This document shows, one piece after another, positions 19,035-26,780 of a DNA stretch of 64,000 nt. Below the pieces are notes generated by a model. It was not told the origin of the DNA. It worked only from the letters and a program-made list of their open reading frames with translations, and did no database searches. Location of the stretch: NCBI GenBank assembly GCA_021816725.1, contig JAKAXD010000001.1, positions 186,001 through 250,000 of the forward strand, read 5' to 3'. The translations under genes and the position numbers were made by a program. Positions within the stretch are counted from its first letter, which is position 1. Each line of letters begins with the position of its first letter. Source of the DNA: Thermoplasmata archaeon. GTDB taxonomy: Archaea > Thermoplasmatota > Thermoplasmata > Thermoplasmatales > GCA-001856825.

Positions 19035-20672
19035 ATGCCGGATAATTACAGAGCAAAGAAGGCATACAAACAACAGATGGAAAGTGCTGGATCGGGGGAG
19101 AGAACAAACAGTTCTGGAATTAGATTGAAGGAATATTACACGCCACAGGACTTCAAGAAGAGTTATGAGGACGAGCTTGCTAATCCAGGTGAATACCCTT
19201 ATACGAGGGGGATTCACAAGGATATGTACAGGGGGAAGCTCTGGACAATGAGAATGTTCTCAGGTTTCGGCACTCCTGAGGATACAAACGGCAGGCTGAA
19301 ACTTCTGCTTTCCCACGGCGAGACCGGCCTGAGTGTTGCTTTCGACATGCCAACCCTCTACGGTCTGGACGCAACATCTGAAAGGGCACACGGTGAGGTC
19401 GGGAAATGCGGCGTTAACGTCTCCTCCCTAAAGGATATGGAGATAATATTCAAGGGCATACCTCTGGACAAGGTATCGACTTCAATGACAATCAACGCGC
19501 CCGCGAACATCCTGACTGCCATGTATGCAGTGGTGGGCGAAAAGGGCGGGGTAGCAAAGAGCAAGCTGGCGGGGACGGTACAGGCAGACATACTGAAGGA
19601 GTACATAGCGCAGAAGGAATGGATATACCCCCCGGAAGCGCACATGAGACTTATACGCGACATGATGGTCTACTGCACTAGGAACATGCCAAAATGGAAC
19701 TACATCTCAATTTCAGGTTATCACATAAGGGAAGCAGGCGCGTCTGCAGTGCAGGAACTTGCATTCACGCTTGCCGACGGGTTTGAGTACGTCAAAATGG
19801 GGATAGACAACGGGCTTGATGTTGACTCGTTTGCCCCAAGACTCAGCTTCTTCTTCAACAGTTCTATAAACTTCTTTGAGGAGATTGCAAAGTTCAGGGC
19901 AGCTAGAAGGATTTGGGCAAGGGAGATGAAGGAGACATACGGTGCGAAGAACGATAGATCGATGAAGCTGAGGTTCCACAGCCAGACATCTGGATATTCG
20001 CTCACCTGGCAGCAGCCCCTTAACAACATAGTAAGGACGTCAATCGAGGCCCTGGCTGCCGTTCTGGGCGGGACTCAGAGTCTTCACACGAATTCGTACG
20101 ACGAGGCGTGGGCACTCCCATCGGAACAGGCGGTGGAGGTGGCACTGAGGACGCAGCAGATACTTGCACATGAAACGGGTGTTGCAGACGTCATTGATCC
20201 CCTAGGTGGTTCATATTACATTGAAAGCCTCACGGACAAGATGGAGGAGGAAGCATACAAGTATTTCAAGACTATAGAGGGGATGGGAGGAGTTGTCAAT
20301 TCCATAAAGAACGGTTACCTGCAGAGGGAGATAGCTGCAACCGCTTATGCCCACCAGAAGAAGGTAGAAAGTGGAGAAATGAAGATTATTGGCGTGAATG
20401 CGTTCGTGAAAGAGGACGAGCAACCGATAAATGTTCTCAAGATCGACCTCAAGGCAGAAAGGATTCAGAGAAAGCGGCTGCAGGATGTCAGGCTGAAGAG
20501 GAACAACAGCAGGGTTCAGAGGAGCCTTGAGAGGCTAAGGGATGTTTACAGCGGAGATGAAAACTCCATGGAAGCAGTAATAGAAGCCGTAAAGAACTAT
20601 GCGACCCTGGAGGAGATTACAAATGTTGGGAGGGAGGTGTTCGGAGGATGGAAGGAACCAACGATAGTATGA
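19035..20672 (+). CDS. B12-dependent acyl-CoA mutase large subunit, isobutyryl-CoA mutase-like
   Basis: 545 residues, the TIM-barrel substrate-binding subunit without the B12 domain. Family landmarks are YPYTRGIHKDMYRGKLWTMR, GLSVAFDMPT, DKVSTSMTINAPA, WNYISISGYHIREAGA and VLGGTQSLHTNSYDEAW. At the substrate site the sequence has Phe at 75 (MRMFSGFG) and Gln at 193 (YIAQKEW), 118 residues apart. Methylmalonyl-CoA mutases carry Tyr and Arg at these places (Y89/R207 in Propionibacterium), isobutyryl-CoA mutases Phe and Gln (F80/Q198). An isobutyryl-CoA/n-butyryl-CoA mutase is therefore more likely than methylmalonyl-CoA mutase. The small subunit overlaps its 3' end by 25 nt. Confidence 0.9.
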   Translation: MPDNYRAKKAYKQQMESAGSGERTNSSGIRLKEYYTPQDFKKSYEDELANPGEYPYTRGIHKDMYRGKLWTMRMFSGFGTPEDTNGRLKLLLSHGETGLSVAFDMPTLYGLDATSERAHGEVGKCGVNVSSLKDMEIIFKGIPLDKVSTSMTINAPANILTAMYAVVGEKGGVAKSKLAGTVQADILKEYIAQKEWIYPPEAHMRLIRDMMVYCTRNMPKWNYISISGYHIREAGASAVQELAFTLADGFEYVKMGIDNGLDVDSFAPRLSFFFNSSINFFEEIAKFRAARRIWAREMKETYGAKNDRSMKLRFHSQTSGYSLTWQQPLNNIVRTSIEALAAVLGGTQSLHTNSYDEAWALPSEQAVEVALRTQQILAHETGVADVIDPLGGSYYIESLTDKMEEEAYKYFKTIEGMGGVVNSIKNGYLQREIAATAYAHQKKVESGEMKIIGVNAFVKEDEQPINVLKIDLKAERIQRKRLQDVRLKRNNSRVQRSLERLRDVYSGDENSMEAVIEAVKNYATLEEITNVGREVFGGWKEPTIV

Positions 20673-21082
20673 GGAGGAGGATCAGGATACTAGTTGCAAA
20701 ACCTGCCCTTGACGGTCATGACAGGGGCGTCCTGATACTGGCAAAGGCATTCAGGGACGCGGGGATGGAAGTCCTATATGCAGGACTACTGCCAACTCCT
20801 GAAACTGTTGCAAGGATTGCAGTGGATGAGGATGTTGACGTAGTAGCACTCAGCCTTCACAACAGTGCCCACCTAAGCGCATTTCCTGAAGTTAAGAGAT
20901 GGCTCAAGAAACTTGGAGCCAACGATATACAGGTTGTCGGAGGAGGGATCATACCTCCAGCGGACAGGAAGAAACTCGAAAAAATGGGTATAACAGGTAA
21001 CTTTGGGCCAGGTACGCCTCTTGAACAAGTGATAGATCACGTAAGAAAAGTGGCAAAGAAGAAGTGGAAGATGGATCAGTGA
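20648..21082 (+). CDS. Cobalamin-binding small subunit of the acyl-CoA mutase
   Basis: 144 residues. The B12-binding signature D-x-H-x2-G is present as ALDGHDRG, whose histidine ligates cobalt, followed by GLLPTPE and VGGGIIPPAD, which form the nucleotide-tail pocket. The frame begins inside the large-subunit gene. The ATG at 20648 has a Shine-Dalgarno-like GGAGGTG 8 nt upstream; a second candidate ATG at 20669 overlaps the upstream stop by 4 nt. No MeaB/IcmF-type GTPase chaperone is seen nearby. It is convergent with the UPF0147 gene, overlapping by 7 nt. Confidence 0.93.
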   Translation: MEGTNDSMRRRIRILVAKPALDGHDRGVLILAKAFRDAGMEVLYAGLLPTPETVARIAVDEDVDVVALSLHNSAHLSAFPEVKRWLKKLGANDIQVVGGGIIPPADRKKLEKMGITGNFGPGTPLEQVIDHVRKVAKKKWKMDQ

Positions 21083-21363
21083 AGCGTTGAAGCTTTCTTC
21101 TGCAGTATCTCCAGTTTCCCCATTATAGTGTAGATTAGTGTTCTTGCATGTCCCGGCGTGTTCGGGTCATTCACTATCTCGTCTAATGTGGATATGGAAG
21201 TTGCAGCCCTCACGTCTAGGCTTCCCTTATTTTGGGAAAGTTTAAGTTTTGCAGCCTGGATATTCTTTCTTATGTTTCTGGGCACGGAATAGTCTGAAAT
21301 CAGGTCGTCAAGCATCTTTGTTGTGTCAACCAAAATCTGTGTCATTTCGTCCATAATTATCAC
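21076..21363 (-). CDS. UPF0147 family protein
   Basis: 95 residues, all-helical, a small archaeal family of unknown function. Recognised from IRKNIQAAKLKLSQ, LDVRAATSISTLDEIVNDPNTPGHARTLIY, the strongly conserved second half of the family. The start is either a GTG directly after the stop of the upstream AsnC-like gene (21361-21363) or the ATG three codons further on. The abutting genes imply co-transcription. Confidence 0.85.
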   Translation of the reverse strand: MIIMDEMTQILVDTTKMLDDLISDYSVPRNIRKNIQAAKLKLSQNKGSLDVRAATSISTLDEIVNDPNTPGHARTLIYTIMGKLEILQKKASTLH

Positions 21364-21675
21364 TCACTGGAACTTAACCCCCCTATCTTTGAATATGTTG
21401 ATTACCATCGACGTGTAAGAATCTTTTATTCCATCAATCTTTCTCAGCTCCTTGACAAGGAAGTTTCTCATCTGATTCACGTCAGGGAATCTTACTTTCA
21501 GGATCATATCCCAGTTTCCTGTCACGAGGTATATGTCCTCTACAAAATTGAGTTCCGAAAGACTTGCGCTTATTGTTTCAATCTTCGCGGTATCCGCCTT
21601 AAGATGGACCATTGCAGTAACTACGGGGCCGGTCGCGTTTTCCACAATTCTCTCTTCGCTCACCATAACAATCAA
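21364..21675 (-). CDS. Stand-alone Lrp/AsnC ligand-binding (RAM) domain protein
   Basis: 103 residues with the beta-alpha-beta-beta-alpha-beta pattern of the Lrp/AsnC C-terminal domain: TAMVHLKADTAKIETISASL, VEDIYLVTGNWDMILKVRFPD and IDGIKDSYTSMVI. No helix-turn-helix is encoded. Such demi-Lrp proteins bind amino acids and can form hetero-oligomers with full-length Lrp proteins. Its position after a B12 mutase suggests, without proving, a link to branched-chain amino-acid metabolism. Operon with UPF0147. Confidence 0.85.
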   Translation of the reverse strand: MIVMVSEERIVENATGPVVTAMVHLKADTAKIETISASLSELNFVEDIYLVTGNWDMILKVRFPDVNQMRNFLVKELRKIDGIKDSYTSMVINIFKDRGVKFQ

Positions 21676-21749
21676 TCACCGTATAACCAGAGTCATGAAA
21701 TACTTTTGCCTTCAAAATAACTTAAAACTGTCGTCACGCAAATAATAAT

Positions 21750-22049
21750 TTATAGGGAAAGTCCGTAGCTTTTTTCCATCATCTTACTGAACTTTTTGTA
21801 CTGTTCTAGGAACTCCTTCCCCTTGTCTGTTAGTTCCAGTACAGTTTTGCTGCCATCAGGGGTTACCGACAGCATTCCCCTGTCTTTCAACTGCTGTATC
21901 AGCTCCTGGTACTTGTTGAAGGGGATGTTGACCTTTCTCAGCAGGGATGAGGTTTGTGAGTTTCCGTCATTTATCTCTAACATAAACTCGAAAATGATCT
22001 GGACTTCGTTCCTGTTTTTCCTCATCCTCTGAGGTTCCCCCCTACGCAT
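21750..22049 (-). CDS. Small archaeal winged-helix protein
   Basis: 99 residues; the likely start may be the internal ATG at residue 9 (MRKNRNEVQIIFEFML). The fold reads as an archaeal winged helix: TSSLLRKVNIPFNKYQELIQQL is helix-turn-helix, then DRGMLSVTPDGSKTVLELTDKGKEFLEQYKKF is the wing and dimer helix. It overlaps the upstream membrane-protein gene by 8 nt, so the two form a pair in which the membrane protein may signal to, or be controlled by, this regulator. Targets unknown. Confidence 0.75.
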   Translation of the reverse strand: MRRGEPQRMRKNRNEVQIIFEFMLEINDGNSQTSSLLRKVNIPFNKYQELIQQLKDRGMLSVTPDGSKTVLELTDKGKEFLEQYKKFSKMMEKSYGLSL

Positions 22050-22632
22050 TCTTCGAAAACACCCCCATGAGGAAAGGAAGCAGGAAAAGGATTATCGACA
22101 GGACGAAGAGAGATACTCCAATCTCCATGAAGGAGCTGTTGAATTTCAGAATGTAGAATGCTTCCAGGATGAGAGATGCATCCATAAGGATGAAAGAGCC
22201 CATCACTACCGTGCTTCCCTTGCTTTCTTGAGATTTGGCCTGGAGTATGGAGCCAGTTATGTAAAGGGAGAAGTAGATCGCCAGTATGACTACTATGTCT
22301 TCAAAGTAAGGTATGATCTTAGTCATGAACCCAGAGCTAGTTGTCAACGAAAAGAGCATTGCAGAGAGAAAATAAACATTGGACTTGAGGTAGCTGTAGA
22401 ATAGGGTTATCATGAGCAGGAATTCAGTTGTGACCAGGGGAAGGAAAAATATGCTTGAGTAACCAAGGAGAATCACAAATATCATCGAAATCAAGCTGAA
22501 CACGAAAAAAAGAGCTGATGCTTTAAGAAACTGTCTCCTCATTATGTTTGAGAAGTTAAGGGTAGAGAGAACAAATACAGCGAGGACATATAACGTTCCG
22601 ATGATTCCAAGAGCCACGAGCTCAATAATCAC
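22042..22632 (-). CDS. Multi-spanning membrane protein paired with a winged-helix regulator
   Basis: 196 residues with about six or seven hydrophobic segments spread over the whole length and very short loops. This resembles sensor-type seven-helix membrane domains more than a permease, but no family is recognised. It overlaps the downstream winged-helix gene by 8 nt. Membrane protein plus small winged-helix pairs recur in Thermoplasmatales and other Euryarchaeota near pilin-like genes, and a pilin-like gene lies just beyond (22786-23595). Confidence 0.7.
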   Translation of the reverse strand: MIIELVALGIIGTLYVLAVFVLSTLNFSNIMRRQFLKASALFFVFSLISMIFVILLGYSSIFFLPLVTTEFLLMITLFYSYLKSNVYFLSAMLFSLTTSSGFMTKIIPYFEDIVVILAIYFSLYITGSILQAKSQESKGSTVVMGSFILMDASLILEAFYILKFNSSFMEIGVSLFVLSIILFLLPFLMGVFSKNA

Positions 22633-22785
22633 TGTTTATAATTCTATCGAATTATATAGATGTTTGTCATTTGCCTAATTGCATTTGTATAGCATCTCTC
22701 AATCTATAATTATAACCATGGAAGAGAGTGCGGGATATTGCAATGCAATGAACATAATTTCACCTGAGCAAATTCATTTCCTGGA

Positions 22786-23595
22786 TCATGTAAGGATTAT
22801 TACGGAATGGACTAGCATACCGTTCGAGTCTACGGTTACGTACGCAGTGGAATTGTCAGGCAGGACATGCGGAGAATTACCGTAGAAATAGAAAGTCGCA
22901 AAGTTCCCAGACGTGCTGTATAAGTTCATCGACACGCTTAAATTATATCCATAAAGCGTTGTAAGATTCAGGTTGGCAGAAGTGCCATTCGGGTCAAACG
23001 TTTCAACCTCCAGGACGATCTCAAATGATGCATCTGGTTTCAGAGGATCTGGGGTGGCATAGAATGATGAAATAGATAACTCGCCTGTGGTGATATATTT
23101 TGATTGCCAAAGAACCTGGCTGGACGGTTTATAGAAGAGGAAAGAGGTGACGCTGCTATTTTCAGGAATATTGATGCCGATAGAAGAACTGTTCCACATT
23201 AAAACATCTCCAGGTTCCAGGTAAATGGACGAATTGCTATATGGGCTTTGGACTTTTAAATTTGTTGCAGGGGTTGAAAATTCTCTGTTGTTTATGACAA
23301 CAATGAGGTACGTATCGCTCCTTGGGAGAATGCTTCCCGCCTTCAGCGTGATATTCTCGTAGAGAATTCGTGAGTCCGGGTTGTAGGATATTTCAGGATA
23401 GACCGCTACCTGCTGTGTGGGGTTTGCCAGCGGGAATTGCTGAACATAGAAGAATATAGCGGCGAAAAGGACAACGGTAATTGCAAGTATGAGTATCGTC
23501 CCTACGACCTCTGATACCGCTTCCTCCCTTCTTATCTCTTTCAACAAAAATGAATATTTTTCTGCCTTAAGAATCTTTACGGAGGCAGTCTTCAT
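22786..23595 (-). CDS. Archaeal type IV pilin-like protein
   Basis: 269 residues. The N-terminus has a short basic leader, the prepilin-type junction REEAVSEVVGT and a long hydrophobic helix (LILAITVVLFAAIFFYV), as in the archaeal pilin N-domain family. The remainder is a beta-rich external domain with many N-x-S/T sites. It is larger than a simple pilin subunit, so it could be a minor pilin or a pilin-anchored surface protein. No secretion ATPase or prepilin peptidase is in the window; those must be supplied from elsewhere. Confidence 0.75.
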   Translation of the reverse strand: MKTASVKILKAEKYSFLLKEIRREEAVSEVVGTILILAITVVLFAAIFFYVQQFPLANPTQQVAVYPEISYNPDSRILYENITLKAGSILPRSDTYLIVVINNREFSTPATNLKVQSPYSNSSIYLEPGDVLMWNSSSIGINIPENSSVTSFLFYKPSSQVLWQSKYITTGELSISSFYATPDPLKPDASFEIVLEVETFDPNGTSANLNLTTLYGYNLSVSMNLYSTSGNFATFYFYGNSPHVLPDNSTAYVTVDSNGMLVHSVIILT

Positions 23596-23669
23596 TTAGT
23601 TGACATATTCGAGAGTTTTAGTACTTCAGAAAATTCGAAAAAGTCCCGCAACTTTGTCTTGGTTCGCGG

Positions 23670-23963
23670 TTAACCTTTCCAAAGACCTATTGCAAGTCCA
23701 ACTAGGAATAGAACTACTGTAAGGGAAACAGTGAGTGCTCCAATCTGAAAATCCTTTAGGTAGGCTGAGGCTAGAGCAAAGAATTTATTTATTTCATATG
23801 TCAACGAAATCTTTGGAATGAATGTAATGCCAACGTACCCTGCTATAATAAATCCAATGATCGCAAGAAGGAAAGCCATTGCACCTTTCTTTACTGCTAG
23901 ACCAAACAGCAGGCCCACAACGAAAGTGAGTACGAAGTCAAGTAGACTATTCCAGGCAATCAT
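23670..23963 (-). CDS. Small three-helix membrane protein, unknown function
   Basis: 97 residues with three hydrophobic segments: LDFVLTFVVGLLFGLAV, MAFLLAIIGFIIAGYVGITFI and a C-terminal TVSLTVVLFLVGLAIGLW. A short amphipathic stretch separates the last two. The pattern is like the FUN14 family, but I cannot confirm it. It lies between the pilin-like gene and the first A-B cassette, on the same strand as both. Confidence 0.65.
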   Translation of the reverse strand: MIAWNSLLDFVLTFVVGLLFGLAVKKGAMAFLLAIIGFIIAGYVGITFIPKISLTYEINKFFALASAYLKDFQIGALTVSLTVVLFLVGLAIGLWKG

Positions 23964-24096
23964 TCTGTCTTCACCTTATCATTGTTCACCATTGTAAATA
24001 GACTTCTAAAACATATACATTAACTATTTGGTACATTTTTGAAATGAATTTCAGGGCATTCTTATGTACTTGTTGGCTGGCGAATATGATGGGCTA

Positions 24097-25029
24097 TCAC
24101 CATGACACTACTATTGTTTCTCCTCTCACCAGTTTGTCGAACTCAACTTCAGTATATGATTCCCCTTCTTCCAGTGTTCCTCTCTTTACCACCTCGGGAT
24201 TGCTCTCTTTTATTCCGTCAAGCAACCTTCTCCTTACGTAGAACTCCCTCGTTTGGTTGTCAATAAAACTCATCTTGAATGAATCTATGTTAATTGGAAG
24301 TGAAAATTTAAATGAGTCATCATTTATATCAAAGTCCCCTTTCAAGAACACGAAGTTCTTTTCTATAGGTTTTAGAACCTTATTAAAACTGACAGATATC
24401 AATATCTGACCAGGATAGGTGTAGGTGCTATTGATTCTACTTTTATCTATGCTTCCATACTGGTCGTATGCGCTTAAATTAAGGTCCTCTATTGAATCCA
24501 ACTCCCAAGACGGCAGTGCAATAGGTATGGAAGTTAATGGTCTGTCAGTATCATTTCTTAGGTATAGAAAGAGGTTGATTGACGCCTTCCTTCCTGAAAG
24601 ATGCCAATTGAAAGACGTTTCGCTAATCTTTATCTCCTTTGTAACTTTGGAAGGATCCACCTTCCTGTAAAAAGTAATGTTCTTCTCAATACTCTTTTCA
24701 AGTAGATTCGATCTAATCGCCCTTTCCAGGTTGCGCGAAATCATGGAATTATTTACGACCGACCCAAACGCTGTCTCAAACAAAGACTTGATTTCCTTAA
24801 ACCTGTAATTTCTCCTAGACATTTTTGATTTTATCATCTGCTCGAATTTTTCCGATGTACTCGAATTCTGAACCTTGTTACCAGCCCTAAAGTAATGAAC
24901 TACGCCATTCCTATGTGTGTATTTCTCATAGAAATATGCTTTACTCCTAGAACCCTTGGAAGAGTATTTCTTGACAGATGCACGCTCTCCGCAAACTTTG
25001 CATTTGACTTCAGTAATATTCCCGGGCAT
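24097..25029 (-). CDS. Cassette protein B1: Cys2/His motif plus winged helix, unknown family
   Basis: 310 residues. The N-terminus has C10-x2-C13 and then H39 and H45 (YEKYTHRNGVVHYF), a probable small zinc-binding unit. Residues about 60-125 look like a winged helix (RFKEIKSLFETAFG ... MISRNLERAIRSNLLEKSI). The C-terminal half is beta-rich and ends with a strongly conserved stretch (FYVRRRLLDGIKESNP ... EVEFDKLVRGETIVVS). No membrane segment. Its closest relative in the window is B2 at 36993-37964, which has the same layout throughout. It lies 56 nt downstream of A1, so both are co-transcribed. I do not recognise the family; a DNA-binding regulator with a ligand-binding C-domain is inference. 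Confidence 0.8.
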   Translation of the reverse strand: MPGNITEVKCKVCGERASVKKYSSKGSRSKAYFYEKYTHRNGVVHYFRAGNKVQNSSTSEKFEQMIKSKMSRRNYRFKEIKSLFETAFGSVVNNSMISRNLERAIRSNLLEKSIEKNITFYRKVDPSKVTKEIKISETSFNWHLSGRKASINLFLYLRNDTDRPLTSIPIALPSWELDSIEDLNLSAYDQYGSIDKSRINSTYTYPGQILISVSFNKVLKPIEKNFVFLKGDFDINDDSFKFSLPINIDSFKMSFIDNQTREFYVRRRLLDGIKESNPEVVKRGTLEEGESYTEVEFDKLVRGETIVVSW

Positions 25030-25085
25030 CGCTTCCAGTATTTAGCAAGAAATATTCAATTTTACTCACGGCTCTTTTAATAATC

Positions 25086-26042
25086 TTAAAGGGATTTCCA
25101 CTTGAAGTGAATTACAGAAAATTCTTTTATGGACTTAATTCTGGCAGAATAAACGTACTTCCATTTTCTGCTGTCACTTAAGATAATTGAATCGGAGAGA
25201 TCTTTTATCTCACCGATTGTTGGATGTGTCTGGGTTCCTTGTATCTTAAGCGGCATATTTCCCATAAGTTTTAGTTCGAAGCTGTTCATGAATGTTGCGG
25301 CAGTGAAGAAAAATGTCTGTTTTGGTTCCCGCCAATGATAATCAAAGCGAATCTTAATACTTTCATTTGGGAATAATGGCCTATTCAACTTGAGTAGTAG
25401 CCTCTTCTCTCTTGGCTTGTCCTCTAATATTAGTGTCTTTAATGTTTCGTTAGACCCTACCTCGGAGGCCCTGAATTTGAGGTCCGCGTATTCGACATCC
25501 GAGTCACCAAATATCTTGTATGGTAGATAGTACAGCGGCCAGCTTTTGTCGTTTCTTATTATGGAGGTAGAGATGTGCGCCTTAAACATCCCGTCATCAT
25601 CCAGGTCTAACAGTGCAAAATTTATAGAGTCATCAATAAAGCTTAGTCTCTCCTTGTAAACGGAATTTAAAAAATATAGCATTCTTCCTTTCCTTACTGT
25701 CTCGAGCATCCCAGTTTCAACTAGTTTGTACAGACTGTCTCTAACTGAATCCAATGAAATGGAGGGGAACTTGTTTGACAGTGCCACTTTAGCCTCCTTT
25801 GTTTTGAACAGTCCATACTTGAAACTCTCAGAATTGATAGTTTCGATCAAGTGTCTTACCATTTCTCCTTTCTTGAAATTTCTTGAAATTGAACCCTTTT
25901 CATTTGAATAATGGACAAAACCATCATGATGGTAAATCAGATAGTTGTATCTTTTCCCGTACGAATTGAGTACCCACTTTTTACTAACTACGGCTTTGAC
26001 GTTGCATACTGGGCATACCCTCACTTCCTTCACATATACCAT
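25086..26042 (-). CDS. Cassette protein A1: Cys2/His motif plus winged helix, unknown family
   Basis: 318 residues, exactly as long as its paralogue A2 (35977-36933). Seen: C10-x2-C13, the block KWVLNSYGKRYNYLIYHHDG with H38/H39, and H44. A winged-helix-like region follows (about 75-130: VRDSLYKLVETGMLETVRKGRMLYFLNS), then a beta-rich C-domain sharing many positions with A2 (DKSWPLYYLPYK, REPKQTFFF, MNSFELKLMGN, SRKWKYVYS). The N-terminal motif also relates it to B1 and B2. First gene of the A1-B1 unit; a TTTTCTAAC operator and TATA box lie about 180-215 nt upstream. The function is unknown. Confidence 0.82.
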   Translation of the reverse strand: MVYVKEVRVCPVCNVKAVVSKKWVLNSYGKRYNYLIYHHDGFVHYSNEKGSISRNFKKGEMVRHLIETINSESFKYGLFKTKEAKVALSNKFPSISLDSVRDSLYKLVETGMLETVRKGRMLYFLNSVYKERLSFIDDSINFALLDLDDDGMFKAHISTSIIRNDKSWPLYYLPYKIFGDSDVEYADLKFRASEVGSNETLKTLILEDKPREKRLLLKLNRPLFPNESIKIRFDYHWREPKQTFFFTAATFMNSFELKLMGNMPLKIQGTQTHPTIGEIKDLSDSIILSDSRKWKYVYSARIKSIKEFSVIHFKWKSL

Positions 26043-26197
26043 TCGATTTCAACCCTAGGCGTTAGAAAATGCAGGTCAAAGTTGATAAACAGGCGATCCC
26101 CTTCCAACAATTTTGGCTCTTGCATAAAGTTCAATGGGAAATAATTCTGGAAAGAAAAGGATAGCCTTTTCATAGGTGCACTCAGGTCATTTATCAT
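26030..26197 (-). CDS. Possible 55-codon leader reading frame ahead of A1
   Basis: An ATG at 26195-26197 opens a frame that ends at 26030, overlapping the start of A1 by 13 nt. A TATA-like box (26222-26231, minus strand) lies about 30 nt upstream, so this would be the first, leaderless frame on the A1-B1 transcript. The product has no recognisable domain. It may be a real small protein, a translated leader controlling A1, or chance; locus 2 has no counterpart in front of A2. Confidence 0.3.
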   Translation of the reverse strand: MINDLSAPMKRLSFSFQNYFPLNFMQEPKLLEGDRLFINFDLHFLTPRVEIEWYM

Positions 26198-26221
26198 CTT
26201 TATGAGAATCAATTAATTGGT

Positions 26222-26231
26222 GTATATTTAA
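26222..26231 (-). promoter_or_regulatory. TATA box of the A1-B1 cassette
   Basis: On the minus strand this reads TTTAAATATA. It lies about 30 nt before the ATG at 26197 and about 185 nt before the A1 start, directly downstream of the TTTTCTAA palindrome. The same operator-TATA order is found at the A2-B2 cassette. Confidence 0.5.
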
Positions 26232-26243
26232 ACTAACGGGTAG

Positions 26244-26260
26244 TTAGAAAACTTTTCTAA
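26244..26260. promoter_or_regulatory. Palindromic operator upstream of the A1-B1 cassette
   Basis: Perfect inverted repeat TTAGAAAA, one C, TTTTCTAA. Read on the minus strand the flanking base extends one side to TTTTCTAACT, which also occurs directly upstream of the A2-B2 TATA box, and a related 25-bp palindrome sits at 35747-35771. Position next to the TATA box suggests a regulator-binding site. Confidence 0.55.
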
Positions 26261-26334
26261 TTCTCTGGAAGTATTAATCAATATTGGGCGTCTAATGAAT
26301 TGGAAAATAGAAAATGTGAGCTGGCTGAATTGTG

Positions 26335-26359
26335 TGTGTAGTCCTCTGCTTTCTACACA
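26335..26359. other. Hairpin, possible small RNA element
   Basis: TGTGTAG and CTACACA pair perfectly over 7 bp around an 11-nt loop. It precedes the stronger GC-rich hairpin at 26388 by about 30 nt. A TATA-like ATTAATA occurs near 26273-26279, so a short transcript from there through both hairpins is possible. Confidence 0.3.
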
Positions 26360-26387
26360 TTCACTTATCACGAGGAGGGGCCAAAAA

Positions 26388-26425
26388 GAGGGGAGCCATT
26401 ATCTGGCTTCCCCCTCCTTTTGTTT
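26388..26425 (+). terminator. GC-rich hairpin followed by T-rich tract
   Basis: GAGGGGAGCCA and TGGCTTCCCCCTC form an imperfect stem of about 11 bp (two small bulges) with a 5-nt loop, followed by CTTTTGTTT. This has the form of an intrinsic terminator on the plus strand. No annotated gene ends here, which is why a small RNA upstream is suspected. Confidence 0.4.
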
Positions 26426-26573
26426 AAAAGAACCGTTTGTAAAACTACTCCCCATTCTGCCATTTTACTAAAGGAATATGCCAATAACGTTACTGACATT
26501 TCTTCTCTATGTGAAGAAGGCCTCCCCTATACCTCCTAATATGGATTCGTAAGCAGCTAGGGGGAGGATAAAT

Positions 26574-26735
26574 GTGCTCCTTTTGGATGAAATGGAGCAG
26601 AAGAAGAGGAGCTTGTAGTTTAAAAACGATGTGCCAGAATCTACCATTGTTGATACCTATGAAGCAATCAGTATAGAGAAGATAGTTAGACCGAGTTATC
26701 TCGTTTCTAGAGAAATTTTGGCTTCATGGTATTAA
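26574..26735 (+). pseudogene. Small reading frame with one in-frame TAG
   Basis: A Shine-Dalgarno-like GGGGGAGG lies 6 nt before a GTG at 26574. The frame runs 14 codons, meets TAG at 26616-26618, and continues in the same frame for 38 more codons to TAA at 26733-26735. A perfect hairpin follows 1 nt later. The translated part after the TAG reads plausibly as protein (ESTIVDTYEAISIEKIV). I recognise no family. Most likely a decayed gene; stop readthrough or two small frames (GTG at 26631) are alternatives. Confidence 0.35.
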
Positions 26736-26736
26736 A

Positions 26737-26757
26737 GGCTGGACGCAAAATCCAGCC
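26737..26757 (+). terminator. Perfect 7-bp hairpin after the interrupted frame
   Basis: GGCTGGA, 7-nt loop CGCAAAA, TCCAGCC. The stem is perfect and lies 1 nt after the TAA at 26735. It lacks a T-run, so it could be a processing or stability structure, or one end of a decayed IS200/IS605-type element, rather than a terminator. Confidence 0.4.
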
Positions 26758-26780
26758 ACTTCACTATATCTACTGACCTC

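Noticed and set aside
19035-20672. Plain annotation as methylmalonyl-CoA mutase
   Set aside because: The substrate-site Phe/Gln pair fits isobutyryl-CoA mutase better, so the call was made less specific and flagged.
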